From Photobacterium chitinilyticum (GTDB lineage Bacteria > Pseudomonadota > Gammaproteobacteria > Enterobacterales > Vibrionaceae), in assembly GCF_004104355.1 (NCBI RefSeq), contig NZ_RJLM01000001.1, positions 538,711-602,710 on the forward strand: a DNA stretch of 64,000 nt. Reading direction: 5' to 3'. Of the stretch, positions 53,455 through 62,806 are shown one piece after another. The notes beneath the pieces were generated by a model. It worked only from the letters and a program-made list of their open reading frames with translations. It did no database searches and was not told the origin of the DNA. How positions within the stretch are numbered: the stretch's first letter is position 1; each line of letters starts with the position of its first letter. Both the position numbers and the translations under genes were made by a program.

Positions 53455-54870
53455 ATGAAACTCTTTTATAACGTAGAAGACAAGCCTCCTGTCGGAGCTG
53501 CAATTTTACTTGCTTTACAGCATATGCTGGCTGCTATGGGGGCGATTATCGCTGTTCCTCTGGTTGTTGGTAGTGCGATTGGTTTACCGACCGATCAAAT
53601 GGTCATCCTTGTTAATGCAGCCCTGATGGTATCAGGGGTGGTAACGATTATTCAGTGTAAGGGGGTAGGACCGGTAGGGATCCGTTTGCCGGTAGTTATG
53701 GGAACCAGTTTTACCTTTGTTGCAATATCGATTTCCATTGGTTTGGATGCTGGTGTCTCAGGTATTTTCGGCGCCTCGCTGGTGGGATCACTGGTGATGA
53801 TTATTGGTAGCCGGTTCATGCCTCAGATCCGTAAGCTGTTTCCGCCTGTTGTTTCCGGTACGGTTGTTGTTCTTATTGGTTTGACTATCCTGCCGGTGTC
53901 GGTTGACTGGTTTGCCGGAGGTTTTGTCGGGCAGGAAGGTTACGGCCAGGTCAGTAACTTGATGTTGGGGCTGTTGGTGCTGGTGGTGGTTATCGTATTG
54001 TCGCAGGTTGGCAAGGGTATCATCTCGGCCGCAGCTATCGTAATTGGCATGGCAGTCGGTTACATTGTGGCGATTTTCATGGGTATTGTTGATTTCTCTC
54101 CTGTTCGTGATGCTGAGTTCTTTGCGTTGCCGAAAGTAATACCGTTTGGACTGAGCTTTACTGTTAGCGGTATTATCGGGATGTCGATTGCCTATCTGGT
54201 AACCATCATGGAATCAACCGGGGACTTTCTTGCTCTGAGTGATGCCACCCATACCAAGCTAACCGGCAAGAAGCTGTCACGCGGAATTTTGTGTGACGGG
54301 ATAGGTAGCGCCTTGGCATCGGTGTTTGGTGCAACACCATTTTCATCATTCAGCCAGAACGTAGGTATTGTCTCTATCACCGGTGTTGCTAGTCGTCATG
54401 TGGTCGCTGTAACGGGCGTAATCATGCTATTAGCCGGTATGTTTCCGAAGCTGGGCGGTATCGTCGTGACAATACCTTCCCCTGTATTGGGTGGAGCAGG
54501 TTTGGTGATGTTTGCAATGATCATCTCAGCAGGTATTGGTATCCTTTCGCGCATTAACTTTACTAAACGTAATATGTTGATCATTGCTGTGGGTGTCGCT
54601 TCCGGTATGGCGGTGACAGTGCGTCCTGAAATTCTCACTCACTTACCTGATTCAATGAGGGTGATTTTAGGTTCAGGGATCACAACAGGTTCGCTGGTTG
54701 CATTGGTGTTGAATATTGGAATGGGTATTAATCGTGCAGATGAAGCAGAAAGTGCCCAGGAAAAACGCGAAGCGTTGAAAGAGCAGATCAAAGAGTGTGA
54801 AGCATGTGACCGTGCATTGGAAGAGGAAGAAAACCTTGCTCGCCAGCAGGCAGAGCCAGATCGTAGTTAA
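53455..54870 (+). CDS. NCS2 family purine (xanthine/urate) permease, copy 2
   Basis: A 471-residue polytopic transporter of the UacT/UapA-like NCS2 group: LLALQHMLAAMGAIIAVPLV near residue 17, GPVGIRLPVVMGTSFTF near 76, MESTGDFLALSDATH near 250 and SFSQNVGIVSITGVASRHV near 297. It has an acidic, cysteine-containing C-terminal tail (ECEACDRALEEEENL). ATG 53455 begins the conserved part; an in-frame ATG at 53368 would add 29 residues rich in Lys and Arg. It occupies the position of xanQ in E. coli, between xdhD and guaD. Xanthine or urate uptake is expected; the paralogue at 22133-23536 may have the other preference. Confidence 0.9.
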   Translation: MKLFYNVEDKPPVGAAILLALQHMLAAMGAIIAVPLVVGSAIGLPTDQMVILVNAALMVSGVVTIIQCKGVGPVGIRLPVVMGTSFTFVAISISIGLDAGVSGIFGASLVGSLVMIIGSRFMPQIRKLFPPVVSGTVVVLIGLTILPVSVDWFAGGFVGQEGYGQVSNLMLGLLVLVVVIVLSQVGKGIISAAAIVIGMAVGYIVAIFMGIVDFSPVRDAEFFALPKVIPFGLSFTVSGIIGMSIAYLVTIMESTGDFLALSDATHTKLTGKKLSRGILCDGIGSALASVFGATPFSSFSQNVGIVSITGVASRHVVAVTGVIMLLAGMFPKLGGIVVTIPSPVLGGAGLVMFAMIISAGIGILSRINFTKRNMLIIAVGVASGMAVTVRPEILTHLPDSMRVILGSGITTGSLVALVLNIGMGINRADEAESAQEKREALKEQIKECEACDRALEEEENLARQQAEPDRS

Positions 54871-55088
54871 GTGGCAAGGAGCCGATGTTGGGTGCTTTTC
54901 TGGTTTCAGTTCAGAAACTGGTTCAGGGAGCAGTTCAGCAACCAGTTAGGTTTTTTGTAGAAAATGAACATCGAATACTCCACAAAACAGATTTATAAAA
55001 GGTCAGTACGTAGCTTGTACATGTTATCGCCCTACGGATTTCATGAGTAAACAGCAAGCTGGCGGACAAAGACATTAATGAGGTAATT

Positions 55089-56405
55089 ATGGAATATACC
55101 CAATCTATTAAGGCAATTCGTGCATCGATTATGGATATTGCCCACGTGGTCGATAAGCCTGAGGATATCGAAAACAACATTCGCTTTATCGAAGACGGTT
55201 TGATGCTGGTTAATAATGGCCGTATTGAATGGGTCGGCCCTTGGGAAGAGGGCAAGGATCTGGTACCGGCGTCGGTGCGTATTCGCAGCTACCCGGGTAA
55301 GTTGGTTATGCCCGGTTTCATTGATACCCATATTCACTACCCGCAGGCGGAGATGGTTGGTGCTTACGGAGAGCAGCTGCTTGAATGGCTAAACAACTAT
55401 ACCTTCCCGACCGAAGCTCGTTATAAAGACAAAGACTACTCGCGGGAAATGTCGACATTCTTCATCAAGCAACTCTTGCGCAATGGTACGACGACGGCAT
55501 TGGTGTTCGGTACTGTTCACCCTGAATCGGTGGAAGCGTTATTTGAAGAAGCCGAAAAAATCAACATGCGAATGATCGCCGGCAAGGTCATGATGGATCG
55601 CAATGCGCCGGAGTACCTGCTAGACACCCCGGAAGTCGGTTATAACCAGACCAAGGAGTTGATTGAAAAATGGCACAAGCGTGGTCGCTTGCTGTATGCG
55701 ATCACCCCGCGTTTTGCACCGACTTCATCACCTGAGCAATTGGCAATGGCGGGTAAGCTGAAGGAAGAGTACCCAGACACCTATGTACATACTCACCTGT
55801 GTGAAAACAAGAATGAGATTGAGTGGGTGAAAGAACTGTTTCCGGAGCAAGATGGCTACCTTGATGTTTACCATCACCACGGTCTGACTGGTTCCAAGAG
55901 CGTATTTGCTCATTGTATTCATCTTGAAGACAAAGAGTGGGACTGCCTGCAGGATACCGACTCGGCTATCGCATTCTGTCCGACCTCCAACCTCTACCTC
56001 GGCAGCGGTCTGTTCAAGCTTCAGGAAGCCTGGAAACGTAATGTCAAAGTAGGTATGGGAACTGATATTGGTGCTGGTACGACGTTCAACATGATGCAAA
56101 CCCTTAATGAAGCCTACAAGGTGATGCAGCTTCAGCAGCATAGACTTTCGGCTTTTGAGGCCTTCTACCTAGCTACATTGGGAGCGGCGAAATCCCTATC
56201 GTTGGATCATTTGATTGGTAACTTCGAAGTGGGCAAAGAAGCCGATTTTGTCATTATCGATCCGTGTGCAACACCGCTTCAGCAGTTGCGTTATGACAGC
56301 TCGAAAGACTTGGCAGACAAATTGTTCTTGCTGATGACTCTGGGTGATGACCGCAGTATTTACCGGACCTATGTTGATGGTCGCTTGGTGTACGAACGCG
56401 GATGA
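55089..56405 (+). CDS. guaD: Guanine deaminase
   Basis: A 438-residue zinc amidohydrolase converting guanine to xanthine and ammonia. Motifs: MPGFIDTHIHYPQAEMVG near residue 74 (HxH), YVHTHLCENKNEIEWV near 235, FAHCIHLED near 273 and GTDIGAGTTFNMMQ near 323 with the metal-ligand Asp. CPTSNLYLGSGLF near 299 is a hallmark of the family. GAGG lies before ATG 55089. It is placed after the purine permease and before ghxQ, as in E. coli, so it supplies xanthine to the hydroxylases in the same locus. Confidence 0.97.
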   Translation: MEYTQSIKAIRASIMDIAHVVDKPEDIENNIRFIEDGLMLVNNGRIEWVGPWEEGKDLVPASVRIRSYPGKLVMPGFIDTHIHYPQAEMVGAYGEQLLEWLNNYTFPTEARYKDKDYSREMSTFFIKQLLRNGTTTALVFGTVHPESVEALFEEAEKINMRMIAGKVMMDRNAPEYLLDTPEVGYNQTKELIEKWHKRGRLLYAITPRFAPTSSPEQLAMAGKLKEEYPDTYVHTHLCENKNEIEWVKELFPEQDGYLDVYHHHGLTGSKSVFAHCIHLEDKEWDCLQDTDSAIAFCPTSNLYLGSGLFKLQEAWKRNVKVGMGTDIGAGTTFNMMQTLNEAYKVMQLQQHRLSAFEAFYLATLGAAKSLSLDHLIGNFEVGKEADFVIIDPCATPLQQLRYDSSKDLADKLFLLMTLGDDRSIYRTYVDGRLVYERG

Positions 56406-56466
56406 TGTATTGCTCGTAGCTAAAGATTTCAAAGAATAAAAGAAGTATAGAGGAAATTGATTTTAC

Positions 56467-56543
56467 GTTGAGAGGAAGCTCAACAAACTTTCTGGGCAGT
56501 AAAGAGAGCGTCTCATTGATCGAGGTACAGCGCACTCTTTACT
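56467..56543 (+). other. Two tandem RNA hairpins in the ghxQ leader
   Basis: Hairpin 1: GTTGAG / CTCAAC (56467-56484). Hairpin 2: AGTAAAGAG (56498-56506) pairs perfectly with CTCTTTACT (56535-56543), and inside it GCG pairs with CGC and CTC with GAG, giving a three-part stem around loop ATTGATC. It ends 27 bases before the ghxQ ATG. No T-run follows. It may be a translational control or mRNA-processing element; I do not recognise a known family. Confidence 0.5.
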
Positions 56544-56570
56544 CTCTACGACAAACAAGGAACTATCACC

Positions 56571-57953
56571 ATGTCTGAAAATAGTACAATTCAAAGTGAT
56601 CCCGCGAATATAGCCTCAGAAGCTAAACCACAAAGCGGGTTAGACGGTTATTTTCAAATCTCGGCGCGCGGCAGTACCGTAAAACAGGAAATGGTTGCAG
56701 GTTTAACAACTTTTCTTGCGATGGTGTACTCGGTTATCGTTGTACCAAGTATGCTTGGCGCTGCAGGCTTTAACCAGGGGGCGGTATTCATAGCAACCTG
56801 TCTGGTGGCGGCATTTGGTTCGTTGCTGATGGGGCTGTGGGCTAAGTTACCGATGGCGATTGGCTGTGCCATTTCGCTGACCGCTTTCACCGCATTTAGC
56901 TTGGTACTTGGCCAGGGAATTAGCATTCCTGTTGCTCTGGGTGCCGTATTCCTTATGGGTGTGCTCTTCACCGCGATTACCGTGACTGGCGTCCGCCAGT
57001 GGATTTTAACCAACTTGCCGTTTGGTATTGCTCACGGTACAGGTATCGGTATCGGCCTATTCCTGTTGCTAATCGCTGCCAACGGCGTTGGTCTGGTTGT
57101 GAAGAACCCGCATGCAGGTTTACCGGTTACATTGGGTTCGTTTACCTCGCTGCCTGTGTTGATGTCCATCATTGGTCTGGCGGCTATTTTTGGTCTTGAG
57201 AAGCGTCGCGTACCTGGTGGTATCTTGCTGGTGATTGTCGCTATTTCTATTTTCGGTCTGGTTTTCGATCCGAATGTGACGTATCAGGGCTTATTTGCCA
57301 TGCCGTCATTTGGTGCTGAAGGTGAGTCGCTGCTTGGCAGCTTGGATATCATGGGTGCGTTGAACCCGATTGTTATTCCAAGTGTGTTGGCATTGGTTAT
57401 GACCGCAATCTTTGATGCTACTGGTACGATCCGTGCAGTCGCCGGTCAGGCAAATTTGCTTGATAAAGATGGGCAGATCATTAACGGTGGTAAAGCTCTG
57501 ACAGCGGATTCAGTCAGTAGTATCTTTGCCGGTTTTGTCGGTGGTGCGCCTGCAGCCGTGTATATCGAATCGGCTGCCGGTACCGCTGCTGGTGGTAAAA
57601 CAGGTTTGACCGCGACGGTTGTTGGTAGTTTGTTCGTACTAATGCTGTTCTTATCACCTGTTAGTTACCTTGTTCCTGCTTATGCGACGGCGCCTGCATT
57701 GATGTATGTTGGTCTGCTAATGATGAGCAATGTCAGCAAGTTGGACATGAGCGATTCTGTTGATGCATTGTCTGGCCTGATGTGTGCCGTATTCATTGTA
57801 CTGACGGGTAATATCGTTACCGGTATTATGCTGGGCTTCAGCTCATTGGTCATTGGCCGTATTATCTCGGGCGAATACAAGCGTCTGAACATCGGTACCG
57901 TGCTAATTGCCATTATCTTGGTCGCATTCTACGCGGGCGGCTGGGCGATTTAG
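56571..57953 (+). CDS. ghxQ: Guanine/hypoxanthine permease (AzgA-type NCS2)
   Basis: A 460-residue transporter of the AzgA branch, related to E. coli GhxQ/Ghx[23 protein letters not shown] near residue 33, [20 protein letters not shown] near 93, [19 protein letters not shown] near 149, [20 protein letters not shown] near 281 and [23 protein letters not shown] near 325. The last two contain the substrate-binding Asp/Glu positions of the family. It is the end of the purine block and corresponds to E. coli ygfQ. A 165-base leader with two hairpins separates it from guaD. Confidence 0.93.
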   Translation: MSENSTIQSDPANIASEAKPQSGLDGYFQISARGSTVKQEMVAGLTTFLAMVYSVIVVPSMLGAAGFNQGAVFIATCLVAAFGSLLMGLWAKLPMAIGCAISLTAFTAFSLVLGQGISIPVALGAVFLMGVLFTAITVTGVRQWILTNLPFGIAHGTGIGIGLFLLLIAANGVGLVVKNPHAGLPVTLGSFTSLPVLMSIIGLAAIFGLEKRRVPGGILLVIVAISIFGLVFDPNVTYQGLFAMPSFGAEGESLLGSLDIMGALNPIVIPSVLALVMTAIFDATGTIRAVAGQANLLDKDGQIINGGKALTADSVSSIFAGFVGGAPAAVYIESAAGTAAGGKTGLTATVVGSLFVLMLFLSPVSYLVPAYATAPALMYVGLLMMSNVSKLDMSDSVDALSGLMCAVFIVLTGNIVTGIMLGFSSLVIGRIISGEYKRLNIGTVLIAIILVAFYAGGWAI

Positions 57954-58006
57954 GTTTAGCCATTATTCCTTCTCTTTTAGAAGGGGGGATGTGTTAGCTT
58001 AATATA

Positions 58007-58036
58007 AAAAGCGAGAGCCTGTTGGCTCTCGCTTTT
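58007..58036. terminator. Bidirectional terminator between ghxQ and mobB
   Basis: A 13-base-pair stem AAAAGCGAGAGCC / GGCTCTCGCTTTT with loop TGTT. It has T-runs on both strands and lies between convergent genes. Confidence 0.95.
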
Positions 58037-58057
58037 CGTTTTCAGATATTGTCGTGT

Positions 58058-58573
58058 TTATTGCGCTTTTAACCAAGAAACAACAAACTTGGCGACTTCT
58101 TCTGGGTGATTGATATTGAGTAGGGGGAGCGTACACCCCTCAGGCTTGTTGCCGTCAGTGGCGAAAGCGATTATGCCGCCGTCGTTTGGGTATAGCAGCG
58201 GTTTGCCGTAACTAGGGCGGTGAATTTCAATTTTGGTGAATTTCTCGTCGCGGAACCCTTCCACTAATACTAAATCCAGCTGGCTATGATCGAGCTGCTG
58301 TAGGCAGGCTTGCAGCTCCGGTTCTTCGCGTTCCTCTTCAGGGTACTCGAAATAGAGCATATGCCTTTCTTTGGTTGCCATGAGTGTCTGCGCGCATCCG
58401 GCATGGCGAAGTCGGTAACTGTCTTTGCCTGGGGTATCAGGGTCGATGCAGTGGTGACTGTGTTTAACTAACCCAATCCGTAAGCCTTGTTGCTTCAGTA
58501 GTGGGATCAGTTGTTCCAGAAGGGTTGTTTTCCCCGAGCCGCTATAGCCGGCAAAACCTATAATTGGAGTCAT
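58058..58573 (-). CDS. mobB: Molybdopterin-guanine dinucleotide biosynthesis adaptor MobB
   Basis: A 171-residue GTP-binding P-loop protein with GFAGYSGSGKTTLLEQLIPLL at the N-terminus (Walker A GYSGSGKT, residues about 8-15), LVKHSHHCIDPDTPGKDSYRLRHAG near 36 and DLVLVEGFRDEKFTKIEIHRP near 103. The family assists MobA in making the guanine dinucleotide cofactor, needed here for TorA. The gene stands alone without mobA. Its promoter region contains a perfect ACATCA-N5-TGATGT inverted repeat. Confidence 0.95.
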   Translation of the reverse strand: MTPIIGFAGYSGSGKTTLLEQLIPLLKQQGLRIGLVKHSHHCIDPDTPGKDSYRLRHAGCAQTLMATKERHMLYFEYPEEEREEPELQACLQQLDHSQLDLVLVEGFRDEKFTKIEIHRPSYGKPLLYPNDGGIIAFATDGNKPEGCTLPLLNINHPEEVAKFVVSWLKAQ

Positions 58574-58620
58574 GGTGTTATTCGAGTGGGTCTGTTTGTC
58601 TAGATCCTAATTGATATTGA

Positions 58621-58637
58621 ACATCACGTCATGATGT
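58621..58637. promoter_or_regulatory. Inverted repeat upstream of mobB
   Basis: ACATCA-CGTCA-TGATGT, perfect six-base arms, 48 bp upstream of the mobB start codon. It fits an operator position; the regulator is unknown. The rest of the 480-base gap to the next gene holds a CTATTCA/TGATAT half-palindrome at 58674-58689 and nothing else clear. Confidence 0.45.
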
Positions 58638-59053
58638 TGAGCTAATTATGGAAAGAAAATGGCCAGTTATTAGCTATTCAAATTGATATTACGACACTCG
58701 AAGTGGATGCAATTGTTAATGCGGTCAAGACAGTTCAATAAGTGGTCGATAGCAATGACAATATTGTACAAGTCTATTTTGTCTGTTTTGCTGTTGATGA
58801 TTTTGATACTTATCAAACTGTGGCAAATCATCGTTGAGTACAATTGTATCAATAGTGAGCTGTGGCGACTTTTTTACCCTTAGAAGGCAGATTCCGACTA
58901 CATTTATTGTGTAGTTCGTTTACATCTGTTAATACAAAAAGACGTAGACAATGCTGCAGTAACATTCAGTATTTCGTGATTCAGTGTAATTTCGACAGGA
59001 AGTCGCCGTTCTGTATTACGAAGAAGATCAGAATAAGCATCAGGGAGAGTGCA

Positions 59054-59539
59054 ATGTGGGCAACGTTGGATTTTGAGGCGTCTGGGTTATCCGATCAGTC
59101 TTACCCGATTGAAGTGGGATACTCTTTACCAGATGGTAGTGGCAACAGCTTACTGATTAACCCGTTAACGGCAAGTGATGTTTGGCAATACTGGGATGAC
59201 TTCGCCGAACATGAAATTCATCAAATTTCTCGTCAGGAACTGCACCGAAAAGGCTTGCAGGTGGTTGAGGTATGCCAGCATCTTAATGCTGCTCTCGGTC
59301 AGTATGAATACGTGTTTTGTGATAGTCAGTGGGATCTTTTTTGGTTGGGCAGGCTCTATCATGCCGCGCATATGAGACCGTCGTTTATGTTAACGGAGAT
59401 TGGTCACTGGCTGATGCAGGAAAATGGTATCGAACGGGCTCGGTTCCAGTTGGCACTGGAAGAGCAGGGGCCGGTGAAGCATCGGGCGATGCATGATGCG
59501 CAGCAAATCCGGTTGGCGATCACTCAGCTGATGAGCTGA
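59054..59539 (+). CDS. DEDDh-type 3'-5' exonuclease-fold protein
   Basis: A 161-residue RNase H-like fold protein of the DnaQ/exonuclease superfamily. The DEDD residues appear as LDFEASGL near residue 5 (Asp and Glu), FCDSQWDLFWL near 93 and KHRAMHDAQQI near 145 (His and Asp). ATG 59054 follows a strong SD (GGGAGAG). The in-frame extension upstream to 58862 is Cys/Arg-rich and not protein-like, so the short start is right. Single domain with no accessory region; substrate (DNA or RNA) unknown. Confidence 0.85.
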   Translation: MWATLDFEASGLSDQSYPIEVGYSLPDGSGNSLLINPLTASDVWQYWDDFAEHEIHQISRQELHRKGLQVVEVCQHLNAALGQYEYVFCDSQWDLFWLGRLYHAAHMRPSFMLTEIGHWLMQENGIERARFQLALEEQGPVKHRAMHDAQQIRLAITQLMS

Positions 59540-59610
59540 AAGGTGTATTGTTGGGGGGTAGAACTGAGCGGAAATTAACTAGTGAATTTAGTATATAATT
59601 TCCGCTTCTT

Positions 59611-60759
59611 TTGTTTAATCGAGTGTCTTTCTTGTTATCTGAACCTTCATCGTCGCAATCACTTCGTGTTGCGGTGTTCAATATCTCAATGTCAGCACCT
59701 GCTCCCGGGCAAATCCTTGAGTTAACCGCGTCAAAATCGGATGCTCGGTTGTCGCGACTGGCTGCAATTATTCAACATACCCGCCCGGATGTACTGATGC
59801 TGTGTGAGTTTGACCATCCGGGAAATGGTGGTGATGACGGCAGTGTCGCTAACTTTTGTCGTCACTATCTCGAGCGTCCTCAGTATCAGCAACAACCCAT
59901 TGAGTACCCCTATCGTTATTGCCCGCCGACAAATACCGGCCTGATGAGCCCCCATGATCTTGATGGCGACGGAGTACTGACTTTGCCCGCTGACGGTTTG
60001 GGCTTCGGTGAACACCATGGTCATTTTGGCTTTGTCATCCTGTCTCAATATCCCATTGCAGAAAATAAGATCCGAAGCTGGCAGAACATGCTCTGGCAAG
60101 ATCTGCCCGATAACGTGATGCCGGCGAATTATTACAGCGAGCAAGCCGAAAGTGTATTGCGACTATCGTCTAAAAACCATGTAGTTGTCCCTATTGAAGT
60201 TGGTAGTCAGATAGTTCACCTACTGTGCTGCCATCCGACCCCTCCAGTATTTGATGGTGACGAGAAGCGCAATGCACGTCGTAATCATGATGAGCTCAAG
60301 CTAGTAACCGATATCATCAATAGTGCGAGCTATCTTCGTGACGATGACGGCGGAGCCGGTGGCCTGGCTGCGAAAGATGCCTTTGTGGTGATGGGCGATC
60401 TCAATGCAGATATGGTCGATGGTGACGGGATGAAACCGGCAGTCCGTGACCTTCTGCTTCATCCGCGACTAAACCATTCGGTCAGTACTGGCAAGATGAC
60501 GCCGAAAAGCCTCGGGGGGCGCTTTACTATTCCCTGGCAGCAGCGTAAAGGGAGGGGGACTGAATGGACGCATATTTCAGGATTGAGATTAGATTATGTT
60601 CTGCCATCTTCGAATCTGACTGTATCGCAAACTGGCATTTTCTGGCCAGATAAGAAAGACCCAATGCGATCTTTAATTTGTGATGAGAGAGGGCGGTCGC
60701 GGCCGCAAGCGGGATCGGATCATCGCCTTGTATGGGTTGATATCGCATTAAGTGTCTAG
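59611..60759 (+). CDS. Endonuclease/exonuclease/phosphatase (EEP) family protein
   Basis: An EEP-fold hydrolase of up to 382 residues. Core motifs: LRVAVFNISM at the first strand, DVLMLCEFDHPGNGGDDG near residue 60 with the metal-binding Glu, FVVMGDLNADMVDGDG near 260 (GDxN) and the C-terminal GSDHRLVWVDI with the catalytic Asp-His. The start is uncertain: TTG 59611 and GTG 59623 both give the complete fold, and the first ATG (59689) would cut the first strand. A TATAAT-like -10 lies at about 59593-59598, so the message may have a very short leader. No clear signal peptide. Substrate unknown. Confidence 0.8.
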   Translation: MFNRVSFLLSEPSSSQSLRVAVFNISMSAPAPGQILELTASKSDARLSRLAAIIQHTRPDVLMLCEFDHPGNGGDDGSVANFCRHYLERPQYQQQPIEYPYRYCPPTNTGLMSPHDLDGDGVLTLPADGLGFGEHHGHFGFVILSQYPIAENKIRSWQNMLWQDLPDNVMPANYYSEQAESVLRLSSKNHVVVPIEVGSQIVHLLCCHPTPPVFDGDEKRNARRNHDELKLVTDIINSASYLRDDDGGAGGLAAKDAFVVMGDLNADMVDGDGMKPAVRDLLLHPRLNHSVSTGKMTPKSLGGRFTIPWQQRKGRGTEWTHISGLRLDYVLPSSNLTVSQTGIFWPDKKDPMRSLICDERGRSRPQAGSDHRLVWVDIALSV

Positions 60760-60836
60760 CCCTTCAATTGGTTCGGCTGATCTTTCTGGCCTATCTTTAG
60801 TTTGGGTATGGCCATTGAACAGCAAGGAGCCAGATT

Positions 60837-61970
60837 ATGTCAGCCACACAAAAAGCATTGGGTGGAGAAGGACTGCGTGGACAAAGTGCCGGCTCAACGG
60901 CATTGTGTACTGTTGGCAAAACCGGCACGGGACTAACCTATCGCGGTTATGATATTTCAGACTTGGCGACAAATGCAGAGTTTGAGGAAGTCGCTTACCT
61001 GCTGCTTAAGGGGAGCCTTCCGACCAAAGCAGAGCTTGCTGCCTACAAGACTAAGTTAATTTCCTATCGTGGATTACCAATGGCCTTAAAGGTTGTTCTC
61101 GAACAGATCCCCGCAGATGCCCATCCAATGGATGTGATGCGAACCGGGTGCTCAATGCTTGGTAATCTTGAACAGGAACATGACTTTGTCGAGGAATATG
61201 ACAAGGCTGACCGGCTGCTTGCTTTGTTGCCTGCCATCATTTGTTACTGGTATCGCTATAGTCACCATGGTGTGAGGATAGAAACTTACTGCGAGCAAGA
61301 TAGCATTGGTGGTTATTTCCTAGAAATGGTCACCGGAAAAACGCCTTCAGAATTGCATCGACAGGCAATGAACTGCTCTTTGATTCTCTATGCCGAGCAT
61401 GAATTTAATGCATCGACGTTTTCTGCGAGGGTTTGTGCATCAACGTTGACTGATCTCTATTCCTGTATTACCGCCGCGATAGGTACTTTGCGTGGGCCTT
61501 TGCATGGCGGTGCCAATGAAGCAGCGATGGACATGATCGAATGTTGGCAAACACCTGACGAGGCGGAAGCCGGGATTTTGGCAATGCTGGCCAAAAAAGA
61601 GAAAGTTATGGGTTTCGGTCATGCGATTTATCGAGAGTCAGATCCGAGAAACGTATTGATCAAAGCTTGGTCCGAGAAGTTGGCCAAGCAAGCTAATGAT
61701 GCTGTGCTGTATGATATTTCGGTTCGGGTTGAAGCCGTGATGAAGCGGGAGAAGTCACTCTTCGCCAATGCTGATTTCTTTCATGCGACGGCATATCATT
61801 TCATGGGGATCCCGACTCGGTTATTTACGCCTATTTTTGTGATGAGTCGATTAACCGGTTGGGCTGCCCACGTTTTTGAGCAGCGGGCGCACAATAGGAT
61901 TATCAGACCCAGTGCTGACTATATTGGCCCCGAACATCAGGATTGGTTACCGATTGAGCAGCGTCGTTGA
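60837..61970 (+). CDS. prpC: 2-methylcitrate synthase (PrpC-type citrate synthase)
   Basis: A 377-residue citrate-synthase-fold enzyme of the short PrpC group, condensing propionyl-CoA with oxaloacetate. Catalytic residues are conserved: GPLHGGANE near residue 222 (His), KVMGFGHAIYRESDPR near 258 (His) and NADFFHATAYHFMG near 311 (Asp). AAGGAG precedes ATG 60837. Unlike the usual prpBCDF arrangement, no prpB, acnD or prpF is next to it: it lies between an EEP protein and an AlkB-like protein. It may therefore be a displaced prpC or a second citrate/methylcitrate synthase. Confidence 0.85.
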   Translation: MSATQKALGGEGLRGQSAGSTALCTVGKTGTGLTYRGYDISDLATNAEFEEVAYLLLKGSLPTKAELAAYKTKLISYRGLPMALKVVLEQIPADAHPMDVMRTGCSMLGNLEQEHDFVEEYDKADRLLALLPAIICYWYRYSHHGVRIETYCEQDSIGGYFLEMVTGKTPSELHRQAMNCSLILYAEHEFNASTFSARVCASTLTDLYSCITAAIGTLRGPLHGGANEAAMDMIECWQTPDEAEAGILAMLAKKEKVMGFGHAIYRESDPRNVLIKAWSEKLAKQANDAVLYDISVRVEAVMKREKSLFANADFFHATAYHFMGIPTRLFTPIFVMSRLTGWAAHVFEQRAHNRIIRPSADYIGPEHQDWLPIEQRR

Positions 61971-62048
61971 GCCTAGTGATTTTTCCTGCGCAACTATCTG
62001 ATTAACTACTTATCTAGATTGGTATTAGTAAACTAAGGATTGGTCGTA

Positions 62049-62657
62049 ATGGAGAACTTGGATCTATTTTCGTCTCATGCTGAGTCTGGTGAGTGGCTGG
62101 ATATACCTGATGGAAAACTGTATTGGGCACCGGAATTTATATCTGACGTCGATTCCGAGGCGTATTTCCGTCAGTTGTCAGCCGAGTTGAATTGGCAACA
62201 GGAAACCATCCGGATGTTTGGACGTGATATTTTACAGCCAAGATTACAGGCGTGGTACGGCGAGGCTGTTTATACCTATTCTGGGCTGACTATGAATCCG
62301 GCTCCCTGGACACCCTCTTTGTTGGCGATTAAAACAGCCTGCGAGCAAGTGTGTGATCGCTCATTCAACTCGGTATTGGCCAACCTGTATCGCGACGGAC
62401 AGGATTATATGGGTTGGCACCAGGACAATGAGGCGGAGCTAGGTTTGCAGCCTGTAATTGCTTCTGTCAGCTTCGGAGAGGAAAGACGCTTTGTGTTGAC
62501 GCATCTTGAGAGCAAGCAGAAAAAGGAGTTTAACCTGAAATCCGGCTCGTTGTTGGTCATGGCGGGAACAACCCAGCAGTTCTGGTCTCACTCAGTTCCC
62601 AAAACTCAGCGGCCCAAATCACCTCGAATTAATCTGACCTACAGAACGATTTTGTGA
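62049..62657 (+). CDS. AlkB-like 2-oxoglutarate/Fe(II) dioxygenase
   Basis: A 202-residue protein of the AlkB family (alkylated nucleic acid repair). The iron ligands are in LYRDGQDYMGWHQDNEAELG (HxD, near residue 120) and FWSHSVPKTQRPKSPRINLTYR near 180, which supplies the distal His and the 2-oxoglutarate-binding arginines. SFGEERRF in between is typical. ATG 62049 is chosen over TTG 62040, which is too close to AAGGA. Size and motif spacing match short bacterial and ALKBH2-like members rather than E. coli AlkB (216). Confidence 0.9.
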   Translation: MENLDLFSSHAESGEWLDIPDGKLYWAPEFISDVDSEAYFRQLSAELNWQQETIRMFGRDILQPRLQAWYGEAVYTYSGLTMNPAPWTPSLLAIKTACEQVCDRSFNSVLANLYRDGQDYMGWHQDNEAELGLQPVIASVSFGEERRFVLTHLESKQKKEFNLKSGSLLVMAGTTQQFWSHSVPKTQRPKSPRINLTYRTIL

Positions 62658-62806
62658 ATAAGTGTTCAAGTTGTTAAGCTTGATCACACCGTTTCAGTTC
62701 GCATTGTCCGTATATTTGACCTTGTTCTGACTTAACCATTATGGTCGTCTGGTAGCGTTTTTGTGCGACTAGGATGTACATCGAGTGGGTGGCAATGGAG
62801 GGGTAT

